Assembly: GCA_030597345.1 (NCBI GenBank)
Contig: JAUVSA010000078.1
Coordinates: 1-8,528 of the forward strand
DNA length: 8,528 bases
Origin: Bacillota bacterium
Lineage (GTDB): Bacteria; Armatimonadota; Hebobacteria; Hebobacterales; Hebobacteraceae
Direction of reading: 5' to 3'
Below the pieces are notes generated by a model. That model was not told where the DNA came from and ran no database searches. It saw only the letters and a list, made by a program, of their open reading frames with translations. The position numbers were made by a program, and so were the translations under genes. Within the stretch, counting starts at the first letter, position 1, and each line of letters begins with the position of its first letter. Positions 6,510-8,528 of this stretch are shown in pieces.

Positions 6510-6821
6510 TCACTCCCCGCCGATGACGTCGGCGAAGGCCTGGTACGCGTTCCGTCCGAAGAGGACGAATTCGACGAGTTCGAGGGTGCCGGCGCCGGTG
6601 ACGGCTGATTCGCCGATGGGAATGGGGCCCTGGGCGATGGCTTCGCGCTCGATTTCGGGGCCGCCGCGGCGTTTGATGGCGCCGGCCACTCCGCCGCCCA
6701 TCCACAGGTGGCTGTTTGCAGCGTTGACTATGGCCTCTACGCCGCGGTCGCAGATGTCGCCTTCGGCGACTCGGATGTCGAAGCTCGACTGCCGGGTGAC
6801 GGAGTTGATCTGGCGCTGCAT
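6510..6821 (-). CDS. macro-domain protein with in-frame central deletion
   Basis: At 103 residues this is well short of the ~170-190 usual for single macro domains, which bind ADP-ribose or remove it from proteins and nucleic acids. The first half is textbook: VAEGDIC (18-24), AIVNAAN (30-36), the MGGGVAGAI loop (41-49), and GPIPIGESAVTGAG (65-78). After Leu80 it jumps straight to ELVEFVLFGRNAYQAF (81-96), which resembles the far C-terminal strand and helix of the family. The stretch between, normally holding 'YVIHAVGP' and the 'ISTGIYGYP' phosphate loop, is absent from the DNA in every frame. Roughly 75-80 residues are missing without a frame change. The product may not fold or may bind ligand poorly. 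The Shine-Dalgarno AGGAAG overlaps the upstream kinase stop, five bases before ATG 6821. A recent deletion, a divergent short form or an assembly error are all possible. Confidence 0.75.
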   Translation of the reverse strand: MQRQINSVTRQSSFDIRVAEGDICDRGVEAIVNAANSHLWMGGGVAGAIKRRGGPEIEREAIAQGPIPIGESAVTGAGTLELVEFVLFGRNAYQAFADVIGGE

Positions 6822-6830
6822 GGTTGCTTC

Positions 6831-7523
6831 CTATCTGCCTGCGATCAGCTTGAAGGCCCGGCGAGCAGCGTTCCGCACGGCCCTGATGACACGCTCGGCC
6901 GGGCCGCGGCGGAAGGCGAAGTGCGCGTCGGGCTCGTTCCAAAGCTGACCGACGAGGAGCTTGGCCTTGACGACGGCTCTGAGGTCGTCGGTGCGGAAGC
7001 GCTCGAAGGCGAAGCGGCGAAGGGGCCCGAAGCCACCGGCACGGGTGAAGGCAGAGGCGAAGTCCACGATGTACGGCCGGCCGCCGTCGGCCACCAAGAT
7101 GTTGGAGCGATTCTTTATGTCGCAGTGGACGACGCCGCGCGCGTGGATGCCCTCTACCACCCGCTGAAGTCGGAGGAAGAACTCGGGGGGGAGCTCGCCG
7201 TCGGCGTACTCGGCGCAATTGCGTCCCTCGACGTGCTCCACTACGAGGGCATGACGGTCGAGCACGCTGATGAGTCGCGGCACGCCGGGGGCTCCCGCGA
7301 GCGTGCGGTAGATGCGCGCTTCTCGGCGGATGAGCCAAGGCCCAACTAGAGAGCGAAGGAGCCGGCCACTGGCGCGGTAGTCCTTCACGACAGCTCGCTG
7401 CCCCCGGTCTTCGAGAAGGGCCAGCTCAGGGCGCGTGCCACCACCAGAGCGGAGACGGCGGCACAGGGCGTGCTGCATGTTGCCGCGTGTGAGACCGGCG
7501 AAAGCGCCGCGGCCCGCGGTCAT
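6831..7523 (-). CDS. small atypical protein-kinase-like protein (RIO/KdkA/WaaP-like)
   Basis: With 230 residues this is a minimal kinase-fold protein. It shows a candidate ATP-lysine, Lys47 in AVVKDY, a helix C glutamate, Glu68 in RREARIYRTL, and the hinge-like ALVVEHVEGR (92-101). The catalytic loop is VVHCDIKNRSNILV (131-144, Asp135 and Asn141), and the metal-binding Asp154 sits in IVDFASAF, where DFG is DFA. This pattern fits the small RIO-, KdkA- and WaaP-like kinases, some of which phosphorylate lipopolysaccharide sugars and others of which have unknown targets. Catalytic Asp and Asn are six apart rather than the usual five. The substrate is unknown. It leads the three-gene operon, nine bases before the macro-domain gene. 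ATG 7523 is chosen for its GGGAGG at ideal spacing; an upstream TTG at 7556 would add 11 residues that run through that site. Confidence 0.75.
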   Translation of the reverse strand: MTAGRGAFAGLTRGNMQHALCRRLRSGGGTRPELALLEDRGQRAVVKDYRASGRLLRSLVGPWLIRREARIYRTLAGAPGVPRLISVLDRHALVVEHVEGRNCAEYADGELPPEFFLRLQRVVEGIHARGVVHCDIKNRSNILVADGGRPYIVDFASAFTRAGGFGPLRRFAFERFRTDDLRAVVKAKLLVGQLWNEPDAHFAFRRGPAERVIRAVRNAARRAFKLIAGR

Positions 7524-7528
7524 CGAAT

Positions 7529-7534
7529 CCTCCC
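7529..7534 (-). promoter_or_regulatory. Shine-Dalgarno site that fixes the kinase start
   Basis: On the minus strand this reads GGGAGG, five bases before ATG 7523. It favours that ATG over the TTG at 7556, which has no comparable site. No convincing -35/-10 pair for this operon is visible in 7535-7704. Confidence 0.7.
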
Positions 7535-7640
7535 ATCGTTCGGGGGATTCGGTCAAGACTGGTGCGATCCCTGCTGGAATGCGTCGGGGGGCGAATGACC
7601 CGAAGCTGAGACAGAAAGACGAAGTTAGGCGCCAGTGAGT

Positions 7641-7679
7641 CTTGCCGAGAGCGGGGAAGCGGGTATAATGGTCGGCAAG
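7641..7679. promoter_or_regulatory. inverted repeat around the promoter, candidate operator
   Basis: CTTGCCGA (7641-7648) and TCGGCAAG (7672-7679) are perfect 8-base inverted arms. The left arm covers the -35 box and the right arm covers the predicted transcription start. Arm centres are 31 bases apart, close to three helical turns, so a dimeric regulator could bind both arms on the same face. Because transcription should begin within the right arm, an RNA hairpin role is unlikely. Confidence 0.45.
7642..7669 (+). promoter_or_regulatory. sigma70-type promoter for the exported protein gene
   Basis: A -35 box TTGCCG (7642-7647) and a perfect -10 box TATAAT (7664-7669) have a 16-base spacer. 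Transcription should begin near 7676, giving a leader of about 29 bases with AGGAG at 7691-7695, nine bases before ATG 7705. Confidence 0.75.
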
Positions 7680-7704
7680 TCGTGAGCGAGAGGAGTGTGA
7701 GCCG

Positions 7705-8520
7705 ATGGCTAGGCGTCTGAGAGTTCCGGTCTTGTTGGGGCTCGGGCTTCTCGCAGCGCTGATTGCGGCGGCTGGTTTTTCCAGCGCGGCCGTGTCGTAT
7801 CGATCGGCGGAGCGGGATGGAGTCCGAGTGGCGGAGGTGTTGATCGGCGAACGCGTGGTGGTCGTGCTGAGGACAGCGGCTGGGGGCTACATAGCGCTGG
7901 AGCGCGCGGAAATCGTGGCGAACCGGCTGCGGTCAGCGATGGCGGCGAGCATCGAGTACTACGATGTTGCGGTGGGCCCGATTGTGGGAGGCCACGGAGT
8001 ATTCATGGCCGAGCAGTTGATCGTGACGGCGACTGAGACGGAGGCCGACGCGCAAGGGGCGACGCCGGAGGCGCTTGCGACTCTCTGGGGGGAGAACATC
8101 GTGCTGGCCCTTGGGGGGGAGGCCGCGGCGGAGGAGCCGCCTCAAGGTCCGAGTGAGGGATTCGAGCCATACTACGAGAGCGCGCCAGGCGAGGAGGCGG
8201 AGCCGGCTGCGGAAGAGCCAGCGACGACCAGCGCGGCCGAGCCGGGGGCTGAGGAGGCGGTGGACTGGACGGGAACGGCGCAGAAGACAGTGCCGGTGTT
8301 CAGTCTGGAGACGGAGGGTATGCGGATCGGGTTTGCCCAGGTTGCGGGGCCTCCGTCGCAAGTGGAGAGAGTCAAGGGAGTAGCGCAGCTGCGGCTGAGC
8401 TTCAGGGGTATCGGGCGTATCTACGCCTACATCCCGGTGTCGAGCATCAGCATGAAGCTGGACCGGGTCCAGGGCGTGAGTGTGTGGGCCCTTGCGGATG
8501 TGAAAGTACTGAACTTCTGA
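7705..8520 (+). CDS. exported two-domain protein of unknown function
   Basis: This is a 271-residue protein of unknown function. It starts with basic residues and a hydrophobic stretch (about 7-25) followed by FSSAAVSY, consistent with a signal peptide cleaved near residue 28-29, or an anchor. An alpha/beta domain (about 40-137) follows, with VVVVLRTAAGGYIALERAEI and a later EADAQGATPEALATLWGENI. This recalls the N-terminal domain seen in some cyanobacterial and related mechanosensitive-channel-like exported proteins, where an 'R-x-AGG-x-x-x-x-ERA' strand-turn-helix is followed by a 'DA-x-x-x-G-x-T-x-x-x-LA' helix. The resemblance is from memory. Residues about 139-190 are a Glu/Pro/Ala-rich, probably disordered linker. 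A conserved-looking C-terminal domain (195-271) ends in VSVWALADVKVLNF. The gene has its own promoter and is divergent from the kinase operon. Confidence 0.65.
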   Translation: MARRLRVPVLLGLGLLAALIAAAGFSSAAVSYRSAERDGVRVAEVLIGERVVVVLRTAAGGYIALERAEIVANRLRSAMAASIEYYDVAVGPIVGGHGVFMAEQLIVTATETEADAQGATPEALATLWGENIVLALGGEAAAEEPPQGPSEGFEPYYESAPGEEAEPAAEEPATTSAAEPGAEEAVDWTGTAQKTVPVFSLETEGMRIGFAQVAGPPSQVERVKGVAQLRLSFRGIGRIYAYIPVSSISMKLDRVQGVSVWALADVKVLNF

Positions 8521-8528
8521 GCAGGCTA

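Noticed and set aside
7524..7556. TTG start at 7556 for the kinase
   Set aside because: It lacks a Shine-Dalgarno, and the added 11 codons run through the strong site that serves ATG 7523.
8121..8280. Possible tandem repeat in the Glu/Pro/Ala-rich part of the last gene
   Set aside because: The bias is compositional (gag/gcg/ccg codons) with no fixed repeat unit; it is a linker, not a repeat array.

Overview
This is an 8.5 kb window of ordinary chromosomal DNA from a high-GC bacterium. Coding density is high and there are no rRNA or tRNA genes, transposases, phage genes or CRISPR arrays. The mix of genes (a J-domain/TPR membrane protein, a zinc-ribbon membrane protein with a DUF3352-like ectodomain, a small atypical kinase) resembles poorly studied groups such as Armatimonadota or Planctomycetota-like lineages. 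That placement is an impression only and has not been tested by any search.

Layout. (1) Positions 1-498 (+) hold the C-terminal part of a periplasmic metal-chelate/cobalamin-type ABC substrate-binding protein. (2) Positions 499-693 are a convergent intergenic gap with three consecutive stem-loops and no supportable gene. (3) Positions 694-3748 (-) form a tight operon read leftwards: metallo-beta-lactamase-fold hydrolase, pabB, pabC. PabB and PabC turn chorismate into p-aminobenzoate for folate, and the PabA glutaminase subunit is not in the window. (4) Positions 3749-3804 are a 56-bp divergent promoter in which the two -10 boxes overlap on opposite strands. (5) Positions 3805-4887 (+) encode a membrane protein with a J-like domain lacking the HPD motif, two TPRs and about five membrane helices. 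(6) Positions 4884-7523 (-) form a second leftward operon: small RIO/KdkA-like kinase, a macro-domain protein missing its central part, and a zinc-ribbon/one-helix/large-ectodomain protein. It meets the J-like gene tail to tail at a shared CTAG. (7) Positions 7524-7704 are a divergent gap carrying a good sigma70-type promoter inside a perfect 8-bp inverted repeat. (8) Positions 7705-8520 (+) encode an exported two-domain protein of unknown function.

Only pabB/pabC have a clear joint pathway. The kinase/macro/zinc-ribbon set is probably co-transcribed, but its joint role is unknown. I do not see a convincing complete new system. The most unusual points are the internally deleted macro domain, the HPD-less J-like membrane protein, the overlapping divergent promoters, the inverted repeat around the 7664 promoter, and the structured convergent spacer.
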